From: Nelumbo lutea
Taxonomy: Eukaryota > Streptophyta > Magnoliopsida > Proteales > Nelumbonaceae
Length of the DNA: 64,000 nt
Direction of reading: 5' to 3'
Assembly: GCA_022828595.1 (NCBI GenBank)
Contig: JAKGHH010000004.1
Location: forward strand, 84,038,270-84,102,269
Every line of letters starts with the position of its first letter. Within the stretch, counting starts at the first letter, position 1. The notes beneath the pieces were generated by a model, which saw only the letters and a list, made by a program, of their open reading frames with translations, was not told where the DNA came from and searched no databases. The position numbers were made by a program, and so were the translations under genes. This document shows, piece by piece, positions 52,640 through 63,238 of the stretch.

Positions 52640-54000
52640 GTTTGATTCTTAATTAAGGCTTCCATCTCTTCCTGCATAGCTGTCTTCCACTCAGGTTTGG
52701 AGAGAGCCTCACTAACACCTTTGGGTATAAACACAGAGTCAAGAGAGGAAAGGAAAGCATGGTAGGAAGGAGAAAGTCTACTGTAGGATAAATATTGTGA
52801 ATTACAATGAGCAATACACTTTCTCTTCCTTTTTCTGAGAGCAATAGGAAGGTCTAGGTTTATCTGTAATGGGATTAGTAGAATCAATGGGAACTGAAAC
52901 AGTAAAGGGATCAAGAGGAATACCTGAATCCGTAATTGAATCTAGAGTCTCCAAGGAACTGATAGGAAGTGATGTGAGTTCTGTTGTAGTGGAATCAACC
53001 ACCTCTCTGTGAAGTCTTTGTCGCGAGTAACATTGAGAAGCAGGACGCAAAGGAGGTGGTAAGGTAGGTGACATAGGAGGATCAGACACAGGAGTGGGCA
53101 CATGAACTGGAACCGGAAGAGGGATAGATTGTTCACTCACTTCCCCATAACACTCCCCATGAGAAGGATTCTTCGAGAAGAAAGATGTGGACTCAAAAAA
53201 GGTGACATCCATAGTAACATACCGATTCCCAGAGGCTGGATCATAGCAGCAGTACCCTTTCTGATTTTCTGCATATCCAAGGAAGACACACTTCTTTGCT
53301 TTCAGATCAAGCTTCAAACGATGAGGACCAAGAATATGTACAAAGCAAACACACTCAAACACTTTTAGAGGAATATGGAACATCTCCCCCTTAGGAAAAA
53401 GGAGACTGAATGGGGTGCTGAATCCATATACGGGAGGGCACCCTGTTAATCAAAAAAGCTGCTGTGAGAACTGCATCACCCCAAAAACGAACTGGAACTA
53501 TAGATGTAATCATCATGCTTCTTGCAATCTCAACAATGTGCCTGTTCTTCCTTTCTACAACACCATTCTGCTGTGGACTGTAGGAATAGCTGCTCTGATG
53601 GACAACACCATATTCTAACAGATACGAAGCAAGATGTTTTTCCAAATATTCCCTGTTATTGTCTGATTTGAATACCTTTATTCGTATCCCAAACTGTGTT
53701 AGCACCATCTGATGAAATTGCCTTACCAAGGATGGTACCTCATGTTGGGATCTCATTAAGTAAATCCAAGAATATCAAGAAAAATTATCCACAAATAAGA
53801 GAAAATATCGATAACCACCCATAGAAGGAACATGATAAGGTCCCCACACATCAGATTGAATAACATCAAAAGGAGATGAACAACTTTTATTACTAGCTTT
53901 AAAGGAATGTCTACAATGTTTTCCAAGTTGACAACCTTCACACTCCAGACTTGACAAATTAACAGACTCAAAAAGCTTTGGAAACAAGAAACTCAAAGAA
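52640..54000 (-). pseudogene. Copia 2 integrase
   Basis: Minus strand: LECEGCQLGKHCRHSFKASN (end of the zinc region), FDVIQSDVWGPYHVPSMGGY (first catalytic Asp), FGIRIKVFKSDNNREYLEKH (second Asp), then YSPQQNGVVERKNRHIVEIA with the catalytic Glu, and FECVCFVHILGPHRLKLDLK plus KKCVFLGYAENQKGYCCYDP. Frameshifts occur near 53760 and 53390. The C-terminal part to about 52640 is a Ser/Pro-rich linker to reverse transcriptase. Confidence 0.9.
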
Positions 54001-54029
54001 GAAAAAGACAGATGACCTAAACGATTATT

Positions 54030-54510
54030 TCAAAGCATAATCTGACTTACAGACCCTGACTCACTATCCCTGCTGACATGATGACCCTGATGAGGAGGAA
54101 GCACATCCAGAAGGTAGATTCCATTCACTTCACAATCACTCCCAATCGTCCTCTTTGAATCCAAATCCTGCAAAATACAATGACCAGGAGAAAAAATTAC
54201 TGAACAGTTCAGGTTCTTAGTCAAACTACTAACAGATAATAGATTAGTACTCAATCTGGGAACATGAAGGACAGAGGGAAGGGAAATGGAATCATTAATC
54301 TTGACAGACCCCTTCCTAGCAATGGGAACATGAGATCCATTAGCTGTGAAGACTGTCTCTGCCAGAACAGAGCTTCATATTCTATAATCCAAGGAGACCC
54401 CTCCTTACCTGTAGTAGAAACATAATTTGCAGTGGCATGTGAACTACCTGTGTGAGCAAAGGAAGTAGAGTGTGCTCCACCAGAACCACCTGTACCTGGC
54501 TGTCCACCTG
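54030..54510 (-). pseudogene. Copia 2 protease and pre-integrase region
   Basis: Minus strand: KTVFTANGSHVPIARKG-like sequence and PRLSTNLLSVSSLTKNLNCS with VIFSPGHCILQDLDSKRTIG. The protease active site (D-S/T-G) should lie near 54390 (GLSWIIEYEALFWQRQSS in one frame): it is not intact. Confidence 0.72.
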
Positions 54511-55137
54511 TTATTTAATTAGAACTGTATCCCTCTGATTTAGGAACTGCCCATATCTCTCAAGTTTGGTCCTCACTGTAGCAGTTGCAACAGACTCTAG
54601 AGTAGCTGCAGTGGGAGGGGCCGATATGTCACCAGTAACTGCCATGTGAGCATTTCCCTTCTTGTTTTTGAGTCTATTCGGCACCAAATGAGGATGATGC
54701 TTCCAGCAAGTATCTCTTGTGTGTTTAGGCTTCTTACAGTAGTCACAAATCAAATCCTTTTTGTCTTCCTTCTTGATTTCACTACCACCCCAGTCTCCAC
54801 TTTGTTTAGGTCTTACAGTGCTAACCATGGTTGATTGATCAAAACCAGAATTTTTCATCATCACATTTCTCCTGTTCTCTTCCCCTGACTCAAAGGCATA
54901 TGCCTGGGAGAGAGTAACACTGTCCCTGGAAAGAATGTGATGTCTTGCAATATCATACTTGGGATTAAGGCCACCAAGAAATTTAGAAACCCTATACTTC
55001 TCTAGGAGCTTCTGATAGGCAGTTGCATCCTTTGCGGTTTCCCAAACAACTGTCTCTAGCTGGTCAATCTCTTGCCACAGGGTTTTAAGGGCTGAAAAGT
55101 AAACAACAATAGGTCTATCTCCCTGCCTTGTAGCAAT
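54511..55137 (-). pseudogene. Copia 2 gag, C-terminal part
   Basis: Contains the zinc knuckle LICDYCKKPKHTRDTCWKHH (C-x2-C-x4-H-x4-C) and preceding SLSQAYAFESGEENRRNVMM-like sequence. The N-terminal half lies on the other side of the Copia 3 insertion. Confidence 0.85.
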
Positions 55138-55522
55138 AATCTAGTAGTTGATCAAGATTACAATCAGTCTTGAATCCCAACTGATTTCGGATTGAGAAAA
55201 ATAGAAGAGGAAGAAGAAAGGAGAAGAAGCAGAAGTGCACAAGGGTTTTGAAAGGAGGGACAGATTGAATGAGTCTGCCGCCGCCACTCTTTTAATATTT
55301 ATAGGTTATGTTCATTAAATGTAGGAAAGAACAGAACTGCCCTTAATACTTACATGGCAAATAAAACAAATAAAAGGCTGAAATAAATAACAAACTGAAA
55401 TAACAACAAGCTGTCTAAGATAACTACCAACTAACACTGACATGACTAACAAAGGTTACACATGCTGTCATACGAATACAGTGGGGGCCACAGCCGTGGG
55501 GGCCACATCAGTGTTCTCTACA

Positions 55523-56374
55523 CTCCCCCTCAAGTTGGGAATAGATATTTGTCATTCCCAACTTGAATAGGCCTGCCTCTAACTTCTTCCTTGGTACAAC
55601 CTTGGTGAGAAGATCTGCGAGCTGCATGTTGGAGGTGATATACGGGAGACACACTTCCTGTGATGAGACCTTCTCTCTAACAAAATGTCGATCAATTTCG
55701 ATATGCTTAGTTCTGTCATGCTGCGTCGGATTGTGAGCTATATTAATAGCCTCTTGATTATCACAATACAACATCAATGGCTTCTCATAATCAATACCCA
55801 ACTCTTCAAGTAGTGATTTCAGCCATAGGATTTCAGCGACTCCATTAGCCATTGACTTGTACTCAGCTTCGACACTAGAGCGGGAAACAACACTTTGTTT
55901 CTTACTCCTCCAAGAGACAAGGTTACCTCCCACAAGGGCACAATATCCAGAGGTAGACCTCCTGTCATCAGCACTCCCAGCCCAATCAACATCTGTATAG
56001 ATCTCCACCTTCATGTGATTATTGTTCTTGAACAGTATACCTCTACCTGGGCATCTCTTCAAGTATGCTAATATTCTCTCTGCTACAAGAAGATGAGTAG
56101 TTCTAGGGGAATGCATGTACTGGCTGACAACACTGACTGCATAACTGATATCTGGCCGAGTGAGGCAGAGATATAGGAGCTTTCCAACCAACCGTTGGAA
56201 CATAGCTTTGTCCTCAAGAGGCTCCCCACCCTCTGCACTGATCTTGTGATTCTGTTCAATGGGTGTATCGGCAGGCTTGACACCTAACTTTCCAGTTTTC
56301 GCCAACATATCTAGAACATATTTCCTCTGAGAGATAAAGATCCCTTGTTTAGATCTAGCAACCTCAATACCCAA
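55523..56374 (-). pseudogene. Copia 3 RNase H region
   Basis: A long open minus-strand frame (288 codons from 56374): GIEVARSKQGIFISQRKYVL, CLTRPDISYAVSVVSQYMHS, AYLKRCPGRGILF, YTDVDWAGSADDRRSTSGYC (first catalytic Asp), SSVEAEYKSMANGVAEILWL (Glu), LYCDNQEAINIAHNPTQHDR (Asp) and MQLADLLTKVVPRKKLEAGL. All key acidic residues are present. Confidence 0.93.
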
Positions 56375-56380
56375 AAAATA

Positions 56381-57055
56381 TCACAGTGCTCCAAGATCTT
56401 TCACCTCAAACTCTTGATGAAGGAGCTGTTTGAGGGACTCAATTTCACTACTATTATTCCTTGTCACTACAATATCATCCACATATACAGCAAGCAGGGT
56501 CAAAGAAGAGTCCACCCTTTTAATGAACAGTGTATGATCTGACTGGGCCTGTACATAACCTAATTTTCCAAGGGCTAGTCTGAATCTATCAAACCAAGCT
56601 CTAGGGGACTGCTTTAATCCATACAATGCCTTATTCAGTCGGCAAACCTTCTTACCTATCTCTGTATCATAGAATCCAAGGGGCAACTGCATGTAGACCT
56701 CTTTCTGTAAGTCTCCATTTAGAAAAGCATTTTTAACGTCCATTTGGAACAAGGGCCAAGAATAACTTGCTGCAAGGGCTAATAGAACTCGAATAGTGGT
56801 CATCTTGGCTACTGAGGCAAAGGTCTTTAAGTTGTCTATACCATAATTCTGAGTGAACCCTTTTGCGACCAACCGGGCTTTGTACCTTTCAATGGAGCCA
56901 CCAACATTATTTTTCACAGTGAATACCCATCTACATCCAACTGGTTTCTTTCCTTTGGGTAGGTCAACTAGCTCCCAAGTATTATTTTTCAAAAGGGCAT
57001 CCATTTCAACTTTCATTGCATCTTTCCACTCTAGAACTGATAAGGCTTCTTGCAC
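56381..57055 (-). pseudogene. Copia 3 reverse transcriptase
   Basis: An open minus-strand frame of 224 codons: VGCRWVFTVKNNVGGSIERY, KARLVAKGFTQNYGID, FQMDVKNAFLNGDLQKEVYM (first catalytic Asp), [15 protein letters not shown], and LLAVYVDDIVVTRNNSSEIE with the YVDD box. A single-frame break of a few bases at about 56378 separates it from RNase H, so very little damage lies between them. Confidence 0.93.
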
Positions 57056-58142
57056 TGTTCTGGGGATAGGGATATCGGCAATGGAAGTGAGATAGGACCT
57101 GTAAGAGGGAGACAGGTGATCATAGGATAGAAACTGGGAAATGCAGTGAGCTGTGGATGTGGTGCAGTGCCGATTCCTTTTACGGACCGCAATAGGGAGG
57201 TCAAGGTCATTCGAAAAAGGAGAGGAAGTAGCAACAGTGGAAGGTATCTCAGTGGGCCTTGGAATTGTAGTACCTGGATCTGGATCTGCAGAAGGAGCTG
57301 GGGCTGGCCTGGACTACTGATGACCGAGATCAACCTGCCTGTATCGCCTGTGATAGACTTTCAACTTCTGATCCCTCTGACAACCCTCACCAGTACATCT
57401 TTCATCACTCAATGGTATGGGTAAAGGAACAACCTCAGATGAGTTAACCCCACTCTCACTGCACTCCCCCTGAGGAAAAAGACCCAAATTCGCATTCTCA
57501 CTACTCTCTCCCTGAGGCGAAACCCTAGGATAATAGGGTGCCTCCTCAAAGAAGGTGACATCCATCGAGACAAATCTCCTCCCGGAAACAGGATCATAGA
57601 AGCAATAACCCTTTTGAGTTTGTGCATAACTGAGAAAATTGCATTTGGAGGCCCTAGGGTCAAATTTGGAATGATGAGGTCCAAGAAGCTGAACAAAACA
57701 GGTGCACCCAAAGGTTTTAAGAGGAATAGTAAACAACTCCTCGTCTGGGTATAGAAGGGTAAACGGAGGCTTCATATCAAGAACCCGTGAAGGAACCCGA
57801 TTAATGAGATACACTGCCGTGAGGATAGCATCACCCCAAAAACAGATAGGCACATTGGAGGTAAACATAATGCTTCTAGCCACCTCCAAAGTGGTGCCTA
57901 TTCTTTCTCTCGGCAACTCCATTCTGCTTTGGTGTATGAGGGCAAGTGCTATGGTGAATAACCCCATGATCAAGTAGATAAGAGGCCAGTGGCTTAGCAA
58001 GTATTCTTTTGCATTATCAGATCCGAAGACTTTGATTTTGACCCCAAACTGGGTTAAAATCATCTGATGAAAGTTTTGGGTCAGAGTGGGAACCTCATCT
58101 CAAGAACACATAAGGTAGACCCAAGAAAAACGGGTATTGTCA
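57056..58142 (-). pseudogene. Copia 3 integrase
   Basis: Minus-strand frame 57314-58063: ILTQFGVKIKVFGSDNAKEY (second catalytic Asp), PRERIGTTLEVARSIMFTSN (catalytic Glu in the preceding part is altered or frame-shifted), FWGDAILTAVYLINRVPSRV, FGCTCFVQLLGPHHSKFDPR, KCNFLSYAQTQKGYCFYDPV. A Ser/Pro-rich linker to RT follows, with a stop at about 57315. Confidence 0.87.
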
Positions 58143-58910
58143 TCAACCCTTAGAAGGGAGGTGATATGGCCCCCAAACATCGGTATGCACAATATCAAAA
58201 GAATTATTACTTCTTTTATTACTCAAGGAATAAGATGTTCCACAATGTTTGGCAAGCTCACAACTCTCACATCTCAAATTTGACATCTCAACAGACTCAA
58301 ATAAAGTAGGAAACAGACTCTTCAAAGACCAAAAAGATAAATGACCTAATCGATTATGCCAAAGCATAACTGGACTCACACACTGAGAAACAAAAGACTT
58401 CTTATCCACTGGCTCTTTCCAATAAGGTCTCTCTCCAAGCAGGTAGATCCCGTTCATCTCACGACCAGTCTCAATCACCTTCCTCGTCTCCAAGTCCTGA
58501 AAAACACATCGGTCTGGGAAAAAGGTTACTGAACAGTTTCGGTGTTTGGTAATACTACTGACTGAAAGCAAATTAGTATCAAGTTTAGGAACATGCAAGA
58601 CAGAGGATAAAGAGATAGTATCAGATAACTTGATGTCACCCTTGCTAGAAATGGGAACAAGAGAGCCATCAGCAATGGATACTTCATCTCTACTAGAAGA
58701 CAAGTGATAAATAGTGAACAATGATGGCAAGCTAGTCATATGGTCAGATGCTCCTGAATCTATTACCCAACTGTGTTCAGTATTACCTGGAGCCGAAGCA
58801 TGGTAGGCTGAGGCCTGGGTACCTGAATGAGCAAATGCAGATGTGGCAGAGGTTGATGGTGACTGAGATGACTGGGCCGAATTCCCAACCTCCTTTTCCA
58901 ACTGTGTCAA
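58143..58910 (-). pseudogene. Copia 3 protease and GAG-pre-integrase
   Basis: An open minus-strand frame of 255 codons: TEHSWVIDSGASDHMTSLPS contains the protease active site DSG; then LHVPKLDTNLLSVSSITKHR, LWHNRLGHLSFWSLKSLF with CESCELAKHCGTSYS (zinc region) and FDIVHTDVWGPYHLPSKG, where integrase begins with its first catalytic Asp. The frame is intact here. Confidence 0.92.
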
Positions 58911-58970
58911 GGCAGCCCGAACAGCAGCTAAGGTATCTAGGGGTGTGCCTTTTGTGCCTAACGAGGATGC

Positions 58971-59861
58971 TTAATTAGTATTCACAGCCATATGAGCATT
59001 AATCCTTTTATTCCTCAATTTTGCTGGGACTAAATGAGGGTCGAGCTTCCAACATGTATCTTTCGTATGCTTGGGTTTCTTGCAATGTTCACATACCAGA
59101 TCCCGTTTGTCTTCCTTCTTCATGTCTCTTTTTGTATCACCCCCAGATTTAGGTTTAACTGCTGCCAGAGCTGGGGGAAAGGGCTGATGTTGCATCATAA
59201 CCTTCTTCCTGGTCTCTTCACTATGCACCAGGGAGTATGCTTGAGAAAGGGTCACACTGTCTCTTGTCAGTATCTGCTGTTTCACAATGTCATAATCTGA
59301 ATTCAGGCCAACCAGAAATTCAAACACCCTATTGGTCTCAACTTGCTTTCTATGGGTCTATGCATCTTTTGGACTTTCCCACTCAAGAGTCTCCAGATGG
59401 TCAATTTCATGCCACAGTGATTTCAGTGTAGAGAAATAAACAGAGACTGGTTTCTCTCATTGTTTAAAGTTATTCACTTCACACTTTAGTTCATAGGCCC
59501 TAGCAACATTAAGGGGTTGGGAGTAGGTCTCTTTCATGACATCCCATATCTCCTTGGCTGTCTTTGCCCACAAGTAATTTCAGCTGATATGTGGCTGCAT
59601 CGAGTTGCACAGCCATGTTATAACCAAGTAGTTCTCCTGAATCCACTTGGTATACATTGGGTCCTCCTTGGAAGGCTCTTTCACATCGCCCAATAGATAG
59701 CTAAGTTTCCCCCTTCCCCCAATAGTCATTATGGCTGATTGGGCCCATTCCAAGTAATTGGATCCATCAAATCTCACAGTTGTAATTTGAAACGCAGTCT
59801 CAGACATACTACCAGAACTGCTGTTCCCAAACACACCTTCTCCCTGATTTTTGAACTCCAT
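58971..59861 (-). pseudogene. Copia 3 gag
   Basis: Minus strand, ATG at 59861 (MEFKNQGEGVFGNSSSGSMS): VRFDGSNYLEWAQSAIMTIG, QENYLVITWLCNSMQPHIS, then a stop and a frame-broken middle, and from 59327 FLVGLNSDYDIVKQQILTRD with the zinc knuckle LVCEHCKKPKHTKDTCWKLD. A stop at 58971 ends gag before the protease frame. Confidence 0.88.
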
Positions 59862-60938
59862 TCTTGGTCAAGAATCAGTAGTTAAGAACTATTAGGGTTT
59901 CCACACTAGAAAACAGCACTGAAGCAATCGATCACAATCAGAAAACTGTATGAAATCAGTTCAGATCTGATCTGAAACCAATCGGCAATCTGAATATATG
60001 CAGTCTGATAACAGTTCTCACTCTCAAAACAGGCTCGGAAGCCAAAACCAGGTCTGAAACACACTTAGAAAGCACTCTGTAGGGCTGAAGCAGAATTAGG
60101 GTTTCAATCATAGGGTTAGGAAGACCCTTGTGAGAACATAAACAGTGCTCAGTCACACTTTACAAGAGAATTCACATTCAAGTCTAGCCGTAGGGTTAAT
60201 GACAAACCCTAAAAAAAGCGATCACCTCTGAGAGAAAATAGGAGGGTTCGGCCGCTCCACCTAGATAGGTCCAACCTATCTTGATTGACAGCAATCTCAA
60301 GGGAAAAATAAAGACTTACCCAGAGAATTCTGATTGCTACCTTCAATCGTGGTCTGAACCCTAACCTCCTCTAGTTCTTCCCGATTACCAAAACACTCTG
60401 CAAGCCGCGACAAGTCTTCGAACAGTTGCTAAACTTTTCTGGTAACCTCCAAGAATCAACCAACGAACAGTCCTTTGTAAGCTTCCAGCGCTAGATAGTT
60501 CTCATGTGGTCGGCTGGACTAGACTCACATGAGAAACCCTAGATAGGCTTTGATACCAAGTAGTCGATCAAGACTACAATCAGTCTTGAATCCCAACTGA
60601 TTTTGGATTGAGAAAAATAGAAGGAACAGGAAGAAGAAAGGAGAAGAAGCAGAAGTGCACAATGGTTTTGAAAGGAGGGACAGATTGAATGAGTATCCTG
60701 CCGCCACTCTCTTAATATTTATAGGTTATGTTCACTAAATGTAGGAAAGGACAGAACTGCCCTTAATACTTACATGGCAAATAAAAGACTGAAATAAATA
60801 ACAAACTAAAATAACAACAAGCTGTCTAAGATAACTACCAACTAACACTGACATGACTAACAAAGGTTACACATGCTGTCGTACGAACACAGTGGGGACC
60901 ACAGCCGTGGGGCCCACATCAGTGTTCTCTACAAATCT

Positions 60939-61284
60939 GATTTCTCAACTGATAAGTCCTAGCAACATTCTCCCTTTGTGAATAGGTTTCTGCAACCCCA
61001 TCCCATATTTCCTTAGCTGTATTTGCCCATAAAAAATTTTTACTTATATGGGGTAGCATCGAATTACATAGCCAAGTCATCGCCATATAGTTTTCCTGTA
61101 CCCACTGGGAGCTGTTAGTTTCAGGTTTCACTTCTTCATCAGTGATATGCCCTAACTTCCCATGAGCACCAATGGTCATCTTTGCAGATTGTGACCATTC
61201 TAAGTAATTTGAACCATCCAACTTAACTGTAGCAATGGTTCCAGCCCCGAAAAGGTCTCCGGCACCTCCTCCCACTGATCTCAT
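60939..61284 (-). pseudogene. Copia 2 gag, N-terminal part
   Basis: Minus strand, ATG at 61284 (MRSVGGGAGDLFGAGTIATV): KLDGSNYLEWSQSAKMTIGA, then QENYMAMTWLCNSMLPHISK and ENVARTYQLRNQI, where the sequence meets the target duplication of Copia 3. It is homologous to Copia 3 gag residue for residue in large part. The leader between gag and the LTR is at 61285-61568. Confidence 0.88.
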
Positions 61285-61933
61285 TTCACTCCCGGGCTTG
61301 TTTCTCAGAAAACTCCAAGGAACCCTAAAAAATTAGGGTGCCACTTCCTAGGTCAAAATTGAAAAGTCCAACAGAAACAAGACTCTCCCCCTTTTCTCCA
61401 ATTTCTCCTGATTTTGATGGGAAACCCTAGACCAGCTATAGGGCAAATAGATCCACCAAAAAATCCAAAAACTGGGCTTACCTGAGATCTTCGACCAGCC
61501 TCTTAAATCACCATGTAGTCGGCAGATCTAGGGCTGCATGATAGAATAGCTGAAGGACCTTTCGGCCTGCTCTGATACCAAGTAGAAATCACTTATTGCA
61601 GCTTTAGATAAATTCCTTGTGAAGAGAAAGAAGAAGAAGGTGAAGAGTTTCAGCAGTAGAGAAGAAAAGAGGAGAAGAAAGGGAGTAGGATGTCAACCAG
61701 AAATGAATTAGTTCTGGCCGCCAACCTCTCTTTGTATTATTTACTCAACTTAAAAGAATAAGAGATTACTAGAATGCCCTTAGTAGGGCGGCTACGTAAG
61801 TAGCTGAACAGTTACAACTTAAAAACATAAACTAGTGGGCCTAAAGCCCAACAACTTCTTAACTTAATAACTTAAAAATAAGAAATAAATAACTGGGCCC
61901 AATAACTAGAAATCGGCCCAACTCAACAGGTTC

Positions 61934-62909
61934 AAAATGGAGGAGCTGGATTAAAGTCTGTATCTCAACCTCAAGGTTTTCATTAATAATAAATGGGTCA
62001 GAAAAAGGAAACTTCACAAGCTCAAGAGGGCTGAGACGGGGAGACCCGTTATCACCTCTGCTTTTTCTAATTTTGATGGAAGGCCTAAGTAAGCTGGTGG
62101 GAAGGGCTTCAGATTTGGAGTTTATAGACGGTTTTGAAGTAAGGCCCAATGGGACCAAAATCCCCATGTTACAATATGCAGATGCTACACTCCTTTTCTG
62201 CAATGCTTCAGAGTATCAAATTATAAACCTGAAATATCTGTTGTTCTAGTTTGAGATTATTTCAGGCCTGAAGTTGAATTTGACAAAAAGTGAAATAATA
62301 GCTATGGGGGAAGTCCCTAATATTCATGAGGCTGAGCTATTGGGATGCAAAGTGGGAAGCCTGCCCTCAAGCTACTTGGGTCTGCCCCTTGGAGCTAAAT
62401 GTACTTCCAAAGTTATCTGGGTACAGTTCTAAAAAGGACGGATAAAAAATTCTCAACTTGGAAGTCAAGGTACCTCTCTAAAGGTGGAAAGGTCACACTA
62501 ATCAAAAGTGTGTTAGCTAGTCTTCCAACTTACCTTATGACCCTTTTTCCTATCCCATCGGAGGTGGCAAAGGAAATGGAGAAAAAGATGAGAAACTTTC
62601 TTTGGAAAGGCAGGAAAGAGACTCACAAGTATCATTTAGTGAGCTGGGATCAAATCTGCAAACTTCAATCACAAGGTGGCTTAGGGTTAAGATATTTGAA
62701 GTTGTTCAACAGAGCTTTATTGGGAAGTTGGCTGTGGAGATTCTCAACTGAACCAAATAATCTGTGGAGAAAAATGATAGAGAAGTATGGCCTAAGGAAC
62801 AATGGGTGGGATGCTGGAACACCCCCTCAAACCTATGGTTGTGGAGTATGGAAAGGAATTTGTAAGGCAGCTAGAAAGTCCTCTGACTGCAATTTGTGTG
62901 ATGAATTTT
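61934..62909 (+). pseudogene. LINE 4 ORF2, second half of reverse transcriptase and C-terminal region
   Basis: Continues the frame cut at 50886. Motifs: RWSWIKVCISTSRFS-like start, SRGLRRGDPLSPLLFLILME, then IPMLQYADATLLFCNASEYQ, where the catalytic YADD is YADA; SSYLGLPLGAK, STWKSRYLSKGGKVTLIKSV, LASLPTYLMTLFPIPSEVAK, NFLWKGRKETHKYHLVSWDQ, and LWRKMIEKYGLRNNGWDAG near the end. It is truncated at about 62909. Confidence 0.9.
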
Positions 62910-62921
62910 GACAATGCCTCC

Positions 62922-63238
62922 GCATGCTCCATGTGAAGGCCCTAGCAACCCCAGGCGTGCTCATACTTACCCTGGCCGGTTCTAGGATGCCGTGGCTGGT
63001 TCCGCGATGTCGTGGCCGATTCCACGATGCCGCATGCTCCATGCGAAGGCTTTGGCAACCCTAAGCACGCTCATACTTACCTTGGCCGGTTCCAGATGCC
63101 ACGACTGGTTCCGCGATGTCGTGGCCGGTTCCACAATGTCGCATGCTCCATGCGAAGGCCCTAGCAACCCCAGGCGCACTCATACTTACCCTGGCTGGTT
63201 CCAGGATGCCACGGCCGGTTCTGCAATGTCATGGCCGG
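62922..63238. repeat. GC-rich minisatellite, unit about 110 bp, three copies
   Basis: Copies start GCATGCTCCATGTGAAGG at 62922, GCATGCTCCATGCGAAGG at 63032 and again at 63141. Each runs through CTCATACTTACC, TGGCCGGTTC and GCGATGTCGTGGCCG-like words; the last copy ends near 63238. Spacing is 110 and 109. It is far richer in G, C and CpG than the AT-rich retroelements before it. Confidence 0.92.

Larger units (their letters stand above)
55143..60933 (-). mobile_element. Ty1/Copia LTR retrotransposon 3, nested in Copia 2 gag
   Basis: A minus-strand Copia, 5,791 bp, with LTRs 55143-55522 (380 bp) and 60559-60933 (375 bp) that differ at only a few positions, and a perfect target duplication AATCT (55138-55142 and 60934-60938). 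The primer-binding site GCTTTGATACCA (60547-60558) has one change from the Copia 2 site. The purine tract complement CTCCCCCTCAAGTTGGG (55523-55539) is identical to that of Copia 2. Gag, protease, integrase, RT and RNase H have the same architecture as in Copia 2, so the two are related lineages. It is the youngest large insertion here, yet carries stops. Confidence 0.95.
50887..61928 (-). mobile_element. Ty1/Copia LTR retrotransposon 2, nested in LINE 4
   Basis: A minus-strand Copia with LTRs 50887-51185 (299 bp) and 61581-61928 (348 bp) and a perfect 5-bp target duplication GGTTC (50882-50886, 61929-61933). The right LTR has about 49 bases more (around 61825-61880), bounded by ACTTAAAAA direct repeats, most simply a slippage deletion in the left LTR. 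The primer-binding site GCTCTGATACCA (61569-61580) abuts the right LTR; the purine tract CTCCCCCTCAAGTTGGG follows the left LTR. The gag, protease, integrase, RT and RNase H regions are all present but broken. Copia 3 is inserted in gag. Confidence 0.95.
49880..62909 (+). mobile_element. LINE 4 (plus strand), split by Copia 2
   Basis: An ORF2 fragment in two parts, 49880-50886 and 61934-62909, separated by Copia 2 (50887-61928) and its target duplication GGTTC. The 5' side begins within ORF2 after the endonuclease. The 3' side ends in the post-RT region at a junction with a minisatellite, so RNase H and poly(A) are lacking. No target duplication could be found because the 3' end is missing. 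Confidence 0.88.

Noticed and set aside
57146..57424. Plus-strand frames inside Copia 3 and Copia 2
   Set aside because: Antisense shadows of integrase and reverse transcriptase regions.
50887..61928. A single very large Copia element of 11 kb
   Set aside because: Internal LTRs, a second primer-binding site and purine tract, and the AATCT duplication show two nested elements.
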